Origin: DASRJX01 sp035649235
Lineage (GTDB): Bacteria; Acidobacteriota; Polarisedimenticolia; Gp22-AA2
Assembly: GCA_035649235.1 (NCBI GenBank)
Contig: DASRJX010000258.1
Location: 1 to 21,201 of the forward strand
DNA: 21,201 bases
Direction: 5' to 3'
In this document: piece by piece, positions 20,094 through 21,201 of the stretch
Layout of the letters: each line of letters opens with the position of its first letter
Position numbering within the stretch: the stretch's first letter is position 1
Notes under the pieces: model-generated
What the model saw: only the letters and a program-made list of their open reading frames with translations
What the model was told of the DNA's origin: nothing
Databases searched by the model: none
Position numbers and translations under genes: made by a program

Positions 20094-20720
20094 ATGAGGA
20101 CTTCGACGCCCCGCCGTGGCGACCGGCTCCTGTCCGGACCTCCGCTCGCCGCCCTGGCACTGGCGGTGGTCCTGATCGGCTGCGGCCATCCGGGGGGCCC
20201 GGCAGCCGCCTCCGGCGCCGCGGCCGCCCCTGCCGCCCTGGCCGTCGCACCGGTGCATTTCGCCGGGCTCGATGATCTGCGCGCCGAGATGAAGGGCAGG
20301 CAGGAGGCCGGCCGTCCGGTCCTGGTCAATTTCTGGGCGACCTGGTGCCAGCCCTGCGTCGAGGAGCTGCCCGAACTCCAGGGGCTCGCGCGGGAGTGGT
20401 CCGCGAGTGGCCCCGAGGTGATCGGCGTGTCACTCGACGCCTGGGTCTACGCGGACGGAGCCGAGGCCGAATCCAAGGTGCGCGAGACCCTGGCGCAGTC
20501 CGGAGTTACCTATGTCAACCTCATCTACCGCGGCGATCAGGATCCCCTCCTCGACGGCTTCCACATGCCGGGGCCCATCCCCTTCTCCGTCCTGTACGAT
20601 CAGAAGGGAAAACGGATCGCCGAGTACGTCGGGCCGATCGACACCGACGAGCTCCATCGCGATGCCGGCCACCTCGTGAAGCCGGCGGCCGCCCGGGCGT
20701 CCACGCCGACGGGCTCCTAG
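20094..20720 (+). CDS. TlpA-like thioredoxin-fold lipoprotein
   Basis: A 208-residue periplasmic, membrane-anchored thiol oxidoreductase of the TlpA/ResA/AhpC-TSA-like group. The signal peptide ends in the lipobox LIGC with Cys30 as lipidated residue, followed by an Ala/Pro-rich linker to about residue 53. The thioredoxin fold has VNFWATWCQPCVEELPEL, with active-site Cys85 and Cys88 and the WCxPC signature typical of reducing TlpA-type proteins. The cis-proline is at 163 (PGPIPFSVLYDQ). Such proteins reduce disulfides in cytochrome c maturation or in other exported clients. ATG 20094 is 6 bp after the preceding stop, with only a weak purine run (AAGAAGAAG) as ribosome site, suggesting coupling. 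With the divergent DsbA-like protein it forms a local thiol-chemistry cluster, one probably oxidising or isomerising and one reducing. Confidence 0.9.
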   Translation: MRTSTPRRGDRLLSGPPLAALALAVVLIGCGHPGGPAAASGAAAAPAALAVAPVHFAGLDDLRAEMKGRQEAGRPVLVNFWATWCQPCVEELPELQGLAREWSASGPEVIGVSLDAWVYADGAEAESKVRETLAQSGVTYVNLIYRGDQDPLLDGFHMPGPIPFSVLYDQKGKRIAEYVGPIDTDELHRDAGHLVKPAAARASTPTGS

Positions 20721-20747
20721 TCCCGGGTCGACACCCACAGATTTCCG

Positions 20748-20789
20748 CACGGCTCGAGGCAGTCTGCGTGCCCGGGCGCCGTGTTTCTC
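20748..20789 (+). terminator. Possible weak terminator after the TlpA-like gene
   Basis: CACGGC (20748-20753) and GCCGTG (20778-20783) can pair across a 24-nt loop and are followed by TTTCTCC. The stem is short and the loop large. It lies in the 217-bp gap 20721-20937, which otherwise contains only the inverted repeat described next and no clear promoter. Confidence 0.25.
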
Positions 20790-20824
20790 CAGAGTTCCCC
20801 CTGCCGCTTTTCAGGTCAACACCC

Positions 20825-20856
20825 TATGGTCGGTTCGGGTCCGCGGGGGGACCATA
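20825..20856. promoter_or_regulatory. Inverted repeat upstream of the RsbRD-like gene
   Basis: TATGGTC (20825-20831) and GACCATA (20850-20856) are perfect inverted copies separated by 18 bp, centred about 97 bp before ATG 20938. The centre-to-centre distance of 25 bp and the promoter-like location suit a dimeric regulator site; an RNA hairpin is also possible. Neither is demonstrated. Confidence 0.35.
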
Positions 20857-20937
20857 TCGGGGATAGCTCGGAGGGTCTACACCGGAGACACATGCCAGGG
20901 CGATCGCCGGCCGGGCTCGGCGAGTGGAGGGACGCGG

Positions 20938-21201
20938 ATGAGCGAGAGTACGACTCACGTCACCATAGAATCGGCCCGTTCGGAATCGGCCGTGGTGCTG
21001 CTCCGCGAGCTGGTCGCTCACTTCAGACAGTCGCGCACCGAGCTGCGCGAGGAGTGGGCCCATCGCATCACCCACTTCCGCCTGCTGACCGCCATGTCCC
21101 GGGAGGAACTGTTCGCCGAGGCGACCTCGGTCTACGACAACTACGTCGAGGCGCTGGAGACGGGCACCCTGGAGTCGCTCCAGACCTATGCCCGCAACAT
21201 G
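20938..21201 (+). CDS. RsbRD-type N-terminal domain protein, 3' end outside window
   Basis: Begins at ATG 20938 after GGAGGG (20926-20931) and stays open to the window edge, giving the first 88 residues of a longer protein. After a short variable head, the segment EEWAHRITHFRLLTAMSREE and then LFAEATSVYDNYVEALETG matches the helical N-terminal domain of RsbT co-antagonist (RsbRD) proteins. This domain is also found ahead of STAS, PAS or kinase modules in large sensory proteins. The family works in stressosome-like partner-switching control of stress responses or in related signal complexes. The downstream output domain cannot be seen, so it may be an RsbR-like STAS protein or a kinase/phosphatase. 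The gene has its own 217-bp upstream region with an inverted repeat. Confidence 0.75.
   Translation, partial: MSESTTHVTIESARSESAVVLLRELVAHFRQSRTELREEWAHRITHFRLLTAMSREELFAEATSVYDNYVEALETGTLESLQTYARNM

Overview
This is a 21.2 kb stretch of GC-rich chromosomal DNA that is almost fully coding: 21 protein genes, the largest gap about 217 bp. I see no rRNA, tRNA, CRISPR array, transposase or phage gene. The organism is diderm: there is a beta-barrel outer-membrane protein, several lipoprotein signals, a periplasmic HtrA-like protease, a TonB C-terminal domain and SurA/DsbA-type periplasmic factors. The base composition, the LytTR two-component pair, the thrombospondin-3/MopE-like surface protein and the RsbRD-type N-terminus suit Acidobacteriota or a neighbouring uncultured phylum. 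This placement is inference; no phylogenetic marker is present.

Layout. Positions 1-2494 (+): the end of an outer-membrane barrel gene, a TerB-like gene and a group II PLP-dependent decarboxylase. Positions 2547-4333 (+): a secreted protein with MopE-like and thrombospondin type 3 calcium-binding repeats. It has its own sigma70-like promoter and a 5' leader full of palindromes. Positions 4379-8417: an amidohydrolase lipoprotein (-), a second TerB-like gene (+) and a DEAD-box RNA helicase (-). Positions 8621-13660 (+): an eight-gene operon of a LiaF-like four-helix membrane protein, a shorter LiaF-domain protein, two paralogous 51-residue two-helix membrane proteins, a LytS-type histidine kinase, a LytTR response regulator, 3-methyladenine DNA glycosylase I and a DUF1684 protein. 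Positions 13725-18364: a divergent pair, an HtrA-like protease (-) and a TonB_C/parvulin-like/HEXXH metalloprotease fusion (+), the latter translationally coupled to an acidic TPR protein. Positions 18449-20720: a lipoprotein joining a SurA-type N-region to a DsbA-like thioredoxin fold (-), then divergently a nine-cysteine zinc-ribbon protein and a TlpA-like thioredoxin lipoprotein (+). Positions 20938-end: the start of a protein with an RsbRD-like N-terminal domain, cut by the window edge.

The most promising candidate for an undescribed system is 8621-12021. It looks like an envelope-stress module comparable in logic to LiaIF-LiaSR, but wired to a LytS/LytTR pair and containing a tandem pair of paralogous microproteins. 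A 21-bp tandem repeat upstream could be the regulator's own operator. The second candidate is the three-domain periplasmic fusion at 15240-17330. Both are proposals from domain recognition and gene order, not demonstrated functions.
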